From CAYUNE01 sp964446115 (GTDB taxonomy: Bacteria; Desulfobacterota; Desulfobulbia; Desulfobulbales; Desulfobulbaceae), in the NCBI GenBank assembly GCA_964446115.1, contig CAYUNE010000034.1, positions 25,554 to 89,553 on the forward strand: a stretch of 64,000 bases of DNA, written 5' to 3'. Of this stretch, positions 43,712-52,388 are shown in pieces. The stretch's first letter is position 1; each line of letters begins with the position of its first letter. The notes below the pieces were generated by a model. That model did not search any database. It saw only the letters and a program-made list of their open reading frames with translations, and was not told the origin of the DNA. Position numbers and translations under genes: made by a program.

Positions 43712-44452
43712 ATGGCCAAAAAAAAACAGGAATGCCCCGCCGGCGCCCCCCTCTGGATGGTGACATTCAGCGACCTGGTGACCCTGCTCCTCACCTTTTT
43801 CGTCCTGCTGCTCACCATGGCCAACATGGACGAGGTCAAGTTCGACGATGCCAAGAATTCCCTCAAAGAGGCCTTTGGTTTCAGCAAGATAGCCACCACC
43901 ACCAAGTACAAGGTGCCGGTTCTGCCCTCGCCGCCGGTGGAGAAATTCGCCCCGGTGCACAAGGAGTCCTCCTTCAAGATCTATGAACGGATCAAGACCG
44001 ACCTGAAGCTTTCGAAAATCAGTAAGGAGGTCAAGCTGATCAAGCGCGACGACGGTGCCATTATCCTCAGGATGAAGGACTCCATCCTCTTTGCGCCGGG
44101 GAAGGCGACGGTGAGTCCGTCCGCCTATCCCATTCTCAGAAAAATCGCCGATATTGTCCGGCCGCTGCCCATGACCGTCCGCATTGAGGGACATACGGAC
44201 AATACTCCGCTCTCCGGCGAGAACATGACCAACTGGGATCTTTCGGTGGCCCGGGCCGTATCGATTCTGCGCTTTTTCACCCGGGGAAAACTCTTTGCCC
44301 AGGATCGCACCGCGGCCACAGGCTACGGTGCCACCCGTCCCGTGGCCCCCAATACGACCCCGGAGAACCGAAAGAAAAACCGACGGGTCGATTTTGTCCT
44401 CAAGACCCAGAAGAAGTCCGGCGGCAAGACGGCGCAGGGACTTTCCTTCTAA
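43712..44452 (+). CDS. motB: Flagellar motor stator protein MotB
   Basis: 246 residues. One membrane segment near the N-terminus (WMVTFSDLVTLLLTFFVLLL) carries the ion-binding Asp in FSDLVTLLL. The C-terminal OmpA-like domain (about 115-235), with IEGHTDNTPLSG and NRRVDFVL, binds peptidoglycan and anchors the stator. Length and order with motA are normal. Confidence 0.95.
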   Translation: MAKKKQECPAGAPLWMVTFSDLVTLLLTFFVLLLTMANMDEVKFDDAKNSLKEAFGFSKIATTTKYKVPVLPSPPVEKFAPVHKESSFKIYERIKTDLKLSKISKEVKLIKRDDGAIILRMKDSILFAPGKATVSPSAYPILRKIADIVRPLPMTVRIEGHTDNTPLSGENMTNWDLSVARAVSILRFFTRGKLFAQDRTAATGYGATRPVAPNTTPENRKKNRRVDFVLKTQKKSGGKTAQGLSF

Positions 44453-44479
44453 CCAAAACCTGAAAGACAAGAGGAGTTC

Positions 44480-45001
44480 ATGGCAAAAAAAGACAAGGCT
44501 GCTCCGGAAGCAGACGGCGAAAAATCAGGGGGCGGCAAAAAGCTGCTGATCATCATCATTGCAGCCGTGGTCATCCTGCTGGGAGCAGGCGCCGGTGCCT
44601 ATTTTCTGGTATTGAAAAAACCGCCGCCGGAAGATGCCGAGGCCGCGGAGCAGAAACAGGTGGAGGAGCCCATGCCGGCTCCGGGGGAGGAAAACCAGAT
44701 CGGCCCCATGGTGGATATCAAGGAGTTCATCGTCAACATCATCAGCGAAGACAGCGCCCACTATGTTAAGGCCGCCCTTTCCCTGGAACTCAACAAGGAG
44801 GAGGCGCTGGAAGAGGTGAACAAACGCATGCCGCAGATAAGAGATGCCATTCTCCTGCTCATCGGCAACAAAACCCTGGAAGAGCTCCAGGATCTGCAGG
44901 GGAAAAAACAGCTCAAGGCCGAATTGAAGAGCAAGCTTAACTCATTTATCCAGTCCGGCAGGATCAAGAACATCTACCTGACGGATTTTGTTGTCCAGTA
45001 G
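44480..45001 (+). CDS. fliL: Flagellar basal-body-associated protein FliL
   Basis: 173 residues. A Lys-rich cytoplasmic N-terminus, one membrane segment (about 22-44) and a periplasmic FliL domain (EFIVNIISEDSAHYVKAALS, RDAILLLIGNKTLEELQ) ending NIYLTDFVVQ. FliL forms rings around the stator and stabilises it. GAGGAG precedes the ATG; lies between motB and fliM, as expected. Confidence 0.93.
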   Translation: MAKKDKAAPEADGEKSGGGKKLLIIIIAAVVILLGAGAGAYFLVLKKPPPEDAEAAEQKQVEEPMPAPGEENQIGPMVDIKEFIVNIISEDSAHYVKAALSLELNKEEALEEVNKRMPQIRDAILLLIGNKTLEELQDLQGKKQLKAELKSKLNSFIQSGRIKNIYLTDFVVQ

Positions 45002-45070
45002 ACCCGCGTTCCGGGTCCGCAGACGACCAAGACGCCTTTCCCAGGCACGACACCAGCAACAACAACGGGG

Positions 45071-46075
45071 ATGAAAGTGGAACCGATTCTCACCAAAGAT
45101 GAAATCAGCGATCTCCTGGCTGCGGTGAAACAGGGGGAAATCTCCACCGAGGAACTCCCGGGTGGGGAAAAAGAGGAATCCGGGCTGGTTTTCGGAAAAT
45201 CAGCGGAAGAGGTGGATCTCTTCCAGCTTTACGTGCAGCATGACTCCACCCAGCGGATACCCAACTTCGACATCACCCTGGACAACTTTGCCCAGAATTT
45301 CGGCATCTCCCTCACCAATCAGCTGCAGAGAACCTACGTCGTCTCGCGCTCCAGTATCGAAACCAAGCAGTTTCAGGAGGTGCTGGTGGAATTCAACAAC
45401 CAGGGGGCCATCGGTATCCTGGGCATCGATCCGCTCAAACACGGCTGCCTGCTCCACTTCGACTCGCTGCTTGCCTTTGTGCTGCTCGAGGCCATGCTCG
45501 GCGCCACGGTGGACTCTGATTCCCTGGCTCTGGACCGCACCCTGACCACCATCGAGATCAATATCCTCAAAAACATCATGTCCGGTACATGTTCGGATCT
45601 GCAGCGCGCCTTTCGGCCCTTCATCGATCTCGATGCCACCCTCATCAAAGTGGAAAACAACTTCCGCCTGGTCAGTATCGTGGAACCTGAAACCGAAATG
45701 CTGGTGGCAAAGTTCAAGGTTACCGTGGGGGATCATACCGGTAACCTCACCCTGGCCATACCCTACATTTCCCTGGAACCCATCCGGGAAAAGCTCAAAG
45801 ACCTGATGGCGGTCACCTCCTCGAAAAACTCCTGGTCCAGTATCATTGAAAAACAGCTGCTCTCCATGGGAAATACGGTAACGGCCCGGTCCGGCATCTT
45901 TCACCTGACCATCAAGGATATTCTTGCCCTGAAAACCGGCCAGATCCTCGACCCCGGCTACAATCCCAATCAGCCGCTGACCGTTCTTGTCGAGGGTAAA
46001 CCCAAGTTCATGGCCCAACCGGGAGAACGTGACGGTAAAAAGGCAATTCATATCACAGAGGTAATTAACGCGTAA
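45071..46075 (+). CDS. fliM: Flagellar motor switch protein FliM
   Basis: 334 residues. The N-terminal segment has ILTKDEISDLLAAV, the CheY-P binding motif; the middle domain (about 50-240) has the CheC-like fold and the C-terminal SpoA domain (about 255-330) contacts FliN. FliM is the receptor for CheY-P, which links it to the cheY/cheX genes at 27.6-28.6 kb. Confidence 0.95.
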   Translation: MKVEPILTKDEISDLLAAVKQGEISTEELPGGEKEESGLVFGKSAEEVDLFQLYVQHDSTQRIPNFDITLDNFAQNFGISLTNQLQRTYVVSRSSIETKQFQEVLVEFNNQGAIGILGIDPLKHGCLLHFDSLLAFVLLEAMLGATVDSDSLALDRTLTTIEINILKNIMSGTCSDLQRAFRPFIDLDATLIKVENNFRLVSIVEPETEMLVAKFKVTVGDHTGNLTLAIPYISLEPIREKLKDLMAVTSSKNSWSSIIEKQLLSMGNTVTARSGIFHLTIKDILALKTGQILDPGYNPNQPLTVLVEGKPKFMAQPGERDGKKAIHITEVINA

Positions 46076-46115
46076 ACGAGGAGATAACTCCTCACGGCCA
46101 AGAGAAGTATTCGTC

Positions 46116-46260
46116 ATTGGTCACAACCAGCGCATCTTCACTTAAATCTGCAGCATGTGACCAATTACAGTTAGAAAGTATGATATACCGCAGGGTTACA
46201 TACCCTGTGATCGGTTACAAATATTCTACCACCGGGTTGCAAGCCCTGTGAATGATTACA
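46116..46260. repeat. Dispersed intergenic repeat, copy B
   Basis: It lies in the 198-bp gap between fliM and fliN. Ends of the left part are a 9-bp inverted repeat, ATTGGTCAC (46116-46124) and GTGACCAAT (46157-46165). The part 46145-46219 matches copy A at 38768-38844. A second unit of the core follows (GGGTTGCAAGCCCTGTGAAT at about 46233-46252), so the core is present twice in tandem. Confidence 0.85.
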
Positions 46261-46273
46261 CGAGGAGCCATTT

Positions 46274-46684
46274 ATGGAAACCAGTGAACAGATGACTGCG
46301 GCAACGGAAAATCCGGACGTCAACATGGAAGATGATGCCCATGCCACTGAAGCGGAGGAGGCGCAAAGTGGAGAAAGCGACTTCAGACTCACCGAGGAAG
46401 AAAGCGGTCAGGCCGACTACTCCCATCGGGAAATAGACTTTCTCTATGACGTTCCCCTGCAGATTTCCGTGGAGGTGGGCCGTTCCAAGATCCTGCTCAA
46501 GGACCTTCTGCAGATGGGTGAAGGCTGCGTGGTGGAACTGGACAAGCAGTCGGGGGAACCCCTTGATCTCTATGTCAACTCCCGGCTCATCGCCCGCGGC
46601 GAAGCGGTCAAGGTGGGAGAAAAATTCGGTATCCGTTTGACGGAAATCGCCAGTCAAACCGACCGCATCGTCAAACTCGGCTGA
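46274..46684 (+). CDS. fliN: Flagellar motor switch protein FliN
   Basis: 136 residues. An acidic N-terminus (1-50) is followed by the SpoA domain (about 55-133): YDVPLQISVEVGRSKILLKD, and VGEKFGIRLTEI near the end. FliN with FliM forms the C-ring base. GAGGAG lies before the ATG, which follows repeat copy B by 13 bp. Its stop overlaps the fliO start. Confidence 0.95.
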   Translation: METSEQMTAATENPDVNMEDDAHATEAEEAQSGESDFRLTEEESGQADYSHREIDFLYDVPLQISVEVGRSKILLKDLLQMGEGCVVELDKQSGEPLDLYVNSRLIARGEAVKVGEKFGIRLTEIASQTDRIVKLG

Positions 46685-47079
46685 TGATGCGTTTCTTTGC
46701 CCTCGGCATCACCCTGTTCTTGCCCGCTGTTGCCGGTGCGGCCGATGCGGTGCCCACCTACGGCTCGGCGGCCCTGAAGATGATATGGGCGCTGCTGCTG
46801 GTCATCGGCGTGATTCTGCTGCTGTACGCTGTGGTGAGAAAACGGTTTTCCGCCATGGGACCGGCATCGGGTGCGATTCAGGTAAAGGAGATGCGTTATC
46901 TCATGCCGAAAAAGGGTGTGGCCATTGTCGAGGTGCGCGGCAGGGAATATCTGCTGGGCATCGGCATCAACCGCATCGAGATGCTGACCCCGCTGCCGCC
47001 CCGGGAGGACGGGGGGGAAGAATTTGCCGCCGTCCTTAAGAAAAACACCTCTTCCCCGGCAGAGGCGTCTCAGACGTAA
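46684..47079 (+). CDS. fliO: Flagellar biosynthesis protein FliO
   Basis: 131 residues. A cleavable-looking signal segment (to about 20) and a single membrane helix (about 30-50), then a small cytoplasmic domain (KEMRYLMPKKGVAIVEVRGR). FliO helps assemble the FliP ring of the export gate. The start overlaps the fliN stop by one base, and fliP starts 15 bp on. Family sequence is poorly conserved, so position carries much of the call. Confidence 0.85.
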   Translation: MMRFFALGITLFLPAVAGAADAVPTYGSAALKMIWALLLVIGVILLLYAVVRKRFSAMGPASGAIQVKEMRYLMPKKGVAIVEVRGREYLLGIGINRIEMLTPLPPREDGGEEFAAVLKKNTSSPAEASQT

Positions 47080-47094
47080 GGCCGACAGGTACCC

Positions 47095-47877
47095 ATGCTC
47101 GCTTCATGTGAAGGCCGCAGATCACTGCTGTGGCCGCTCATATTTTTTTCCATCCTCTTTTCCTTTCTGTCCGCCCTGTCGCCGGAGCCGGCTGCGGCGG
47201 TGAGCCTGCCCACCGTCTCTCTGGGGGTGGAGGATGCCTCCTCGCCGGCCCAGGTCTCCACCGCCCTGCAGGTACTCTTTGTCCTCACCATCCTGTCCGT
47301 GGCCCCGGCGATTCTGCTGATGACAACGGCCTTTACCCGCATCGTCATCGTCCTCGGCTTTGTCAGGCAGGCCATGGGAACCCAGAGCATGCCCCCCAAC
47401 CAGATCATCATCGGGCTTTCGCTCTTCCTCACCTTTTTCGTCATGGCGCCGGTCTTTTCCGATATCAACGATCAGGCCCTGCAACCCTACCTTAAGGAGG
47501 ATATCAGCCAGAAAACAGCCCTGGAACGCACGGTGAAATCCATGCGCCGGTTCATGTTTTCCCAGGTTCATGAAGAAGAACTGCAACTCCTCATCGAGAT
47601 CACCGGCAAGGATCAGCCCCGCAACCGCCGGGATATTTCCACCACCATCCTGATTCCGGCCTTTATGCTCTCGGAGCTGAAGCTGGCCTTTCAGATGGGT
47701 TTCATGATCTATATCCCCTTTCTGGTCATCGACATGATCGTGGCCTCGGTGCTCATGTCCATGGGTATGATGATGCTGCCGCCGGTGATCATTTCCATGC
47801 CCTTCAAGCTTCTGCTCTTTGTCCTGGTTGACGGCTGGAACCTGATTGTCGGCTCCCTGATGAAGAGCTTCAGTTGA
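47095..47877 (+). CDS. fliP: Flagellar export gate protein FliP
   Basis: 260 residues with a signal peptide (to about 36). Signature FTRIVIVLGFVRQAMGTQSM with PPNQIIIGLSLFLTFFVMAP and IPAFMLSELKLAFQMGF, both diagnostic. FliP5 with FliQ and FliR form the helical export gate in the MS ring. Confidence 0.97.
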   Translation: MLASCEGRRSLLWPLIFFSILFSFLSALSPEPAAAVSLPTVSLGVEDASSPAQVSTALQVLFVLTILSVAPAILLMTTAFTRIVIVLGFVRQAMGTQSMPPNQIIIGLSLFLTFFVMAPVFSDINDQALQPYLKEDISQKTALERTVKSMRRFMFSQVHEEELQLLIEITGKDQPRNRRDISTTILIPAFMLSELKLAFQMGFMIYIPFLVIDMIVASVLMSMGMMMLPPVIISMPFKLLLFVLVDGWNLIVGSLMKSFS

Positions 47878-47910
47878 CAACCTGCGGCTAACCGCCGAAA
47901 ACCCTGAAAA

Positions 47911-48180
47911 ATGACACCTGAATTTGTCGTCACCGTCGGTAAACATGCCATTGAGACCATTCTTCTCTGTTCCGGTCCCATGCTGATTGTTGCCATGGCC
48001 GTGGGGCTAATGGTTTCCATTTTCCAGGCCGCGACCCAGATCAATGAGCAGACCATGACCTTTATCCCCAAGATCGTCGCGGTCTTCGTTGCCCTGCTCA
48101 TCTTCGCCCCATGGCTGATGAATCTCCTCATCTCCTTTGCCACCACCATGTTCACCGGTATTGCAACCCTTGGAAATTAA
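47911..48180 (+). CDS. fliQ: Flagellar export gate protein FliQ
   Basis: 89 residues, two membrane helices (about 15-38 and 52-76). ATQINEQTMTFIPKI is the FliQ hallmark. Four FliQ subunits wrap the FliP5R1 core. The gene ends 2 bp before the fliR start. Confidence 0.96.
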   Translation: MTPEFVVTVGKHAIETILLCSGPMLIVAMAVGLMVSIFQAATQINEQTMTFIPKIVAVFVALLIFAPWLMNLLISFATTMFTGIATLGN

Positions 48181-48182
48181 CG

Positions 48183-48959
48183 GTGGATCTCCAACTTGTT
48201 CCCCTTGAACGCTTCCAGGACTTTCTCCTCTGTCTGCTCAGGGTAGCCGCCCTGGTGACGGCGATACCGGTTTTCGGCGGCCGCCAAGTGCCGGCACAGT
48301 TCAGGATCGGTCTCATTGCCGCCGTTACTCTCATGCTCTTTCCGCTGATGGAACCCCTGACCCCGGAAATCACTCTAACCATGCCGGGTTTCGGTCTGCT
48401 CATCGTCGGCGAGGTCCTCCTGGGACTGCTCCTGGGTCTCAGCGCCCGCCTCATCTTCACCGCCGTGGAACTCGGCGGCAATGTTATCGGCACCAAGATG
48501 GGTTTTGCCGCCGCCAATGTCTTCGACCCCCAGTCCCAGCAGCAGGTGGCTCTGATGAGCCGCTTCCAGAACCTCTTTGCCATGCTCATCTTTCTGGCGC
48601 TTAACGGCCATCACATCTTTCTGCGCTTAATCATCAAATCCTACACCATCCTGCCGGTGGGATATTTCGACTTTTCCGGCGGTGCCATGGAATTTCTCAC
48701 CAACCTGACCTCCTCCATGTTTGTCCTGGGCGTGCAGTTCGCCGCCCCGGTCCTTGCCATTCTCATCATCACCAGTCTGGTGCTCGGGGTCATGGCCCGG
48801 GTCTTTCCCCAGCTCAACGTCTTTATGCTCTCCTTCCCCGTCAATATCGGTATCGCCTTCCTCGTCATCGGATTGACTCTCAACCTCAGTGTCCTGCTCC
48901 TGAGACGGGAATTTGACTTTCTCGGTGAGCGGCTGCTTACCCTCTTCCACCTGCTGTGA
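48183..48959 (+). CDS. fliR: Flagellar export gate protein FliR
   Basis: 258 residues, hydrophobic, six or so membrane helices. RVAALVTAIPVFGGRQVPAQ at the N-terminus and EVLLGLLLGLSARLIFTAVE are typical. GTG start 2 bp after the fliQ stop; longer readings would overlap fliQ out of frame. Last gene before the gap with the flhB promoter. Confidence 0.95.
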   Translation: MDLQLVPLERFQDFLLCLLRVAALVTAIPVFGGRQVPAQFRIGLIAAVTLMLFPLMEPLTPEITLTMPGFGLLIVGEVLLGLLLGLSARLIFTAVELGGNVIGTKMGFAAANVFDPQSQQQVALMSRFQNLFAMLIFLALNGHHIFLRLIIKSYTILPVGYFDFSGGAMEFLTNLTSSMFVLGVQFAAPVLAILIITSLVLGVMARVFPQLNVFMLSFPVNIGIAFLVIGLTLNLSVLLLRREFDFLGERLLTLFHLL

Positions 48960-49055
48960 ACAGGCCCTTGCCGCCCTGATGTCAACTCCCCGTCACTCGA
49001 CATAACCATTTATTATTCCTAATTAATTTATATACATTCCGGTTTTCCATGCTCA

Positions 49056-49071
49056 TGGCCTGTTGTTTGCA
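49056..49071 (+). promoter_or_regulatory. Sigma54 promoter of the flhB block
   Basis: TGGCCTGTTGTTTGCA: GG and GC separated by 10 bp, TTGCA element perfect. The expected start near 49082 lies 56 nt before the flhB ATG, in the only large gap of this region. Confidence 0.75.
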
Positions 49072-49137
49072 TTAACCGTTACGTGCAACGAACCGGGACC
49101 GCTGGAGGTCCCTTTTTTTCAGACCCCACTTTTTTTC

Positions 49138-50205
49138 ATGGCGGAAAATCCATCATCAGGCGAGCGCAGCGAAGCGCCATCGGCGAAACGACGCGCCGAT
49201 TTTCGAAAAAAAGGCCAGGTGGCCCAGAGTAAAGAGGTGCAGACCGCGGCCCTGCTCACCGTTTCCCTGCTCTTCTGGTACTTCTACGCCCCTGTATTCT
49301 GGCGGCATCTCTCGGGACTGCTGGCTGAAATCTGGGGCAGGGCCGGTCAGTTTGAAATCACCCCCCCCAGCCTGGCCCTTTTCGGCACCTTTGTTCTCAA
49401 ACAATCCGCCCTGCTCATGGCGCCGATCTTTCTCCTCACCCTGGTGGTGGGTTTTTTTTCCACCTTCGTGCAGATCGGCTGGCTCTTCACCGGCCAGCCG
49501 TTGATTCCGGATCTGAAGAAACTCGACCCCATCAAGGGTATGTCGCGTTTTGTCTCCAAGCGCTCTTTTGTGGAAATTCTCAAGTCCCTGGCAAAGGTGC
49601 TGGTCATCGGCTGGATCTCCTATACGACCCTGCGGGGCGAATTCGACGACGCTCTCCTGCTCGGCGACATGGCCCTGGGTGAAACCGTGCGCTTCCTGGG
49701 TCGGGTCACTTCCCTGGTGATGATGAAGGTCTGCGGTATCCTCATCGTCCTGGCAATTCTCGACTATGGTTTTGTCCGCTGGGAGATGGAGGAAAAGATG
49801 AAGATGACCAAACAGGAGGTCAAGGAGGAGATGAAGGAGAGCGAGGGGGATCCCCATCTCAAGGCCAAGATCCGCTCTATCCAGCAGGCCATGGCCAGGC
49901 GCCGGATGATGGCGGCGGTGCCCGAGGCGGATGTGGTGATCACCAACCCCACCCATTATGCCGTGGCCATCCTCTACCGCAGCGGGGAAATGGCGGCCCC
50001 GGTGGTGGTTGCCAAGGGAATGGACCTCATTGCCGAACGTATCAAGGAGATCGCCCGGCAAAACGATGTCCTCCTGGTGGAAAATCCACCTGTGGCTCGC
50101 TTATTGCATTCAAAAGTCGAGGTGGGGCAAGCAATCCCCGACGAGCTCTTCCAGGTGGTTGCCGAGATCCTGGCACATGTCTACTCAATCAAGGGACGGA
50201 TCTAA
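49138..50205 (+). CDS. flhB: Flagellar export apparatus protein FlhB
   Basis: 355 residues. The N-terminus (SAKRRADFRKKGQVAQSKEV) leads to four membrane helices, then a cytoplasmic domain with the self-cleavage site NPTH (VVITNPTHYAVAILY), which switches export from hook to filament proteins together with FliK. The start at 49138 is used because the sigma54 promoter lies before it; a GGAGG at 49104-49108 is too far away to serve this ATG, so translation entry is unusual. Confidence 0.95.
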   Translation: MAENPSSGERSEAPSAKRRADFRKKGQVAQSKEVQTAALLTVSLLFWYFYAPVFWRHLSGLLAEIWGRAGQFEITPPSLALFGTFVLKQSALLMAPIFLLTLVVGFFSTFVQIGWLFTGQPLIPDLKKLDPIKGMSRFVSKRSFVEILKSLAKVLVIGWISYTTLRGEFDDALLLGDMALGETVRFLGRVTSLVMMKVCGILIVLAILDYGFVRWEMEEKMKMTKQEVKEEMKESEGDPHLKAKIRSIQQAMARRRMMAAVPEADVVITNPTHYAVAILYRSGEMAAPVVVAKGMDLIAERIKEIARQNDVLLVENPPVARLLHSKVEVGQAIPDELFQVVAEILAHVYSIKGRI

Positions 50206-50288
50206 AATTTTTGCCGGAACCCGGGGAAAAAACAACGGAGAAAACCGGATGAGCACGGGAATTACCCCTGCATAATAACAAGAAATTC

Positions 50289-52388
50289 ATGGAAAATATC
50301 GAGCGACAACAGTTTTTCGGCGACTTCCGTTTTGCCGATCTTCTCCAGCGGGGCGACGTCATGGCGCCCATCGGGCTGGTCAGTATCATCATGCTGATGA
50401 TCATTCCACTGCCCTCCATGATGCTTGACGTATTTTTGTCACTCAACATCACCCTGGCCCTGCTCATCCTCATCATCAGCCTCTATACCTACAAGGCGGT
50501 GGAATTTTCCATCTTCCCGGCAGTGCTGTTGACCGTCACCCTCTTTCGCCTCGCCCTGAACGTGGCCTCCACCCGCTTGATCCTCCTGCACGGCAACGAA
50601 GGGCTCGACGCCGCCGGCAGCGTCATCCAGTCGTTCGGCCAGTTCGTGGTCGGCGGCAGCTATGTTGTGGGTCTGGTCATCTTCATCATCCTGGTCATCA
50701 TCAACTTTATCGTCATTACCAAGGGCGCGGGACGCATCGCCGAGGTTGCGGCCCGGTTCACCCTGGATGCCATGCCCGGCAAGCAGATGGCCATTGATGC
50801 CGATCTCAACGCCGGCCTCATCGACGAGGCAGAGGCCAGAAAACGGCGGGAGGAGATCACCGCCGAGGCCAACTTCCACGGGGCCATGGACGGTGCCTCC
50901 AAATTCGTCCGCGGCGATGCCATTGCCGGCATCATCATCACCATGGTCAACATCAGCGCCGGTTTCGTTATCGGAGTCATGCAGAAGGGGATGCCCATGG
51001 CCGAGGCCGCCCAGAACTACACGATCCTGACCATCGGCGACGGGCTTGTCAGCCAGATTCCGGCCCTGATCATCTCCACCGCCGCCGGTATGCTGGTCAC
51101 CCGTACCAAGGGTACCGGTGATTTCGGCTCCGATCTCAAGATCCAGTTCACCAGACAGGCCAAGGCGATCTGGGTGGTTGCCGCCATCCTCCTGCTCTTC
51201 GCTTTGATTCCCGGCCTGCCCTTTGTGCCGTTCATGCTGCTCTCCTCAATCATGGGGGTTGCCGGATATCGCCTCTCTCAGGAGGAAAAACGCAAGGAAA
51301 AGGAGAGCCTCACCCGGGACGAGGAGCCGGTAGCCAAGGTCGAGGAAGATTTTGAAGAGATGCTCAACGTCGATCTCATCGAACTGGAAGTGGGATACGG
51401 TCTCATTCCCTTTGTCGATGCCGGCCAGGACGGCGAACTGCTCTCCCGTATCCAGTCGATCCGCAAGCAGTTTGCCGTCTCCAGCGGCTTTATCGTGCCC
51501 CCCATCCATATCAAGGATAACCTCAGGTTTTCCGCCAATCAGTACAAGGTCAGCCTCAAGGGTGTGCAGATCGCCGGGGCCGAAATTCTGCCGGGTTATC
51601 TCATGGCCATGGATCCCGGCACGGTCACGGAAACCATCAAGGGCATCGCCACCACGGAACCGGCCTTTGGGCTGCCGGCTCTCTGGATCACCGAAGACAA
51701 GCAGGAAAAGGCGCAGATCGCCGGGTATACCGTGGTGGACTGCACCACGGTCATGGCCACCCATATCAGTGAAATCATCAGGCAGCACGCCCACGAACTG
51801 CTCGGCCGCCAGGAGGTGCAGGATCTGCTCGACAATCTGGCCAAGACCTATCCGAAACTGGTGGAAGAGCTGGTGCCCGCGGTCCTCAACCTGGGAACCA
51901 TCATGCGGGTGCTGCAAAACCTGTTAAGAGAAAACGTCTCCATCCGCGACCTGCGCACCATCCTGGAAACCATGGCTGACTGGGCGCCCTCCACCCAGGA
52001 TACGGATGTGTTGACCGAATATGTCCGCCATGCCCTGGCCCGGGCCATATCCGCCGCCTACAGCGACGGCGACGATACCCTGCACGTCCTGACTCTGGAT
52101 CGCTCGGTGGAGGAACTGATCCAGGGTTCCATCCAGCACCGGGAACAGGGCAGCATGCTGAGCATTGATCCCAAAAGCGCCGGCAAGATCATCGATGCCG
52201 TGAGCGCCCTGATGGAGACATTCCCGGCCGGACTGACGCCGATTATCCTCTGCGCCCCGCAGCTCAGGCTGCATGTGCGGCGCCTGACGGAGCGATATCT
52301 GCCCAGCCTTGCGGTACTCTCGCATAACGAAATAACCCCTAACCTGAAAATCAAATCACTAGGAACGGTATCCCTCAATGCAGGTTAA
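50289..52388 (+). CDS. flhA: Flagellar export apparatus protein FlhA
   Basis: 699 residues. Eight membrane segments to about 325, with the FHIPEP region: KGAGRIAEVAARFTLDAMPG, KQMAIDADLNAGLIDEAEA. The cytoplasmic domain (about 345-699) forms the nine-subunit docking ring. ATG start. Its last 11 bp overlap flhF, indicating coupling. Confidence 0.98.
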   Translation: MENIERQQFFGDFRFADLLQRGDVMAPIGLVSIIMLMIIPLPSMMLDVFLSLNITLALLILIISLYTYKAVEFSIFPAVLLTVTLFRLALNVASTRLILLHGNEGLDAAGSVIQSFGQFVVGGSYVVGLVIFIILVIINFIVITKGAGRIAEVAARFTLDAMPGKQMAIDADLNAGLIDEAEARKRREEITAEANFHGAMDGASKFVRGDAIAGIIITMVNISAGFVIGVMQKGMPMAEAAQNYTILTIGDGLVSQIPALIISTAAGMLVTRTKGTGDFGSDLKIQFTRQAKAIWVVAAILLLFALIPGLPFVPFMLLSSIMGVAGYRLSQEEKRKEKESLTRDEEPVAKVEEDFEEMLNVDLIELEVGYGLIPFVDAGQDGELLSRIQSIRKQFAVSSGFIVPPIHIKDNLRFSANQYKVSLKGVQIAGAEILPGYLMAMDPGTVTETIKGIATTEPAFGLPALWITEDKQEKAQIAGYTVVDCTTVMATHISEIIRQHAHELLGRQEVQDLLDNLAKTYPKLVEELVPAVLNLGTIMRVLQNLLRENVSIRDLRTILETMADWAPSTQDTDVLTEYVRHALARAISAAYSDGDDTLHVLTLDRSVEELIQGSIQHREQGSMLSIDPKSAGKIIDAVSALMETFPAGLTPIILCAPQLRLHVRRLTERYLPSLAVLSHNEITPNLKIKSLGTVSLNAG

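Noticed and set aside
45043..45057. AGGCACG...AGCA, sigma54-like, before fliM
   Set aside because: The -12 half is CAGC rather than TTGC; flanks too poor compared with the three accepted sites.
50252..50268. GG-N10-GC element just before flhA
   Set aside because: Flanks do not match the -24/-12 consensus and the implied start would fall almost on the flhA ATG.
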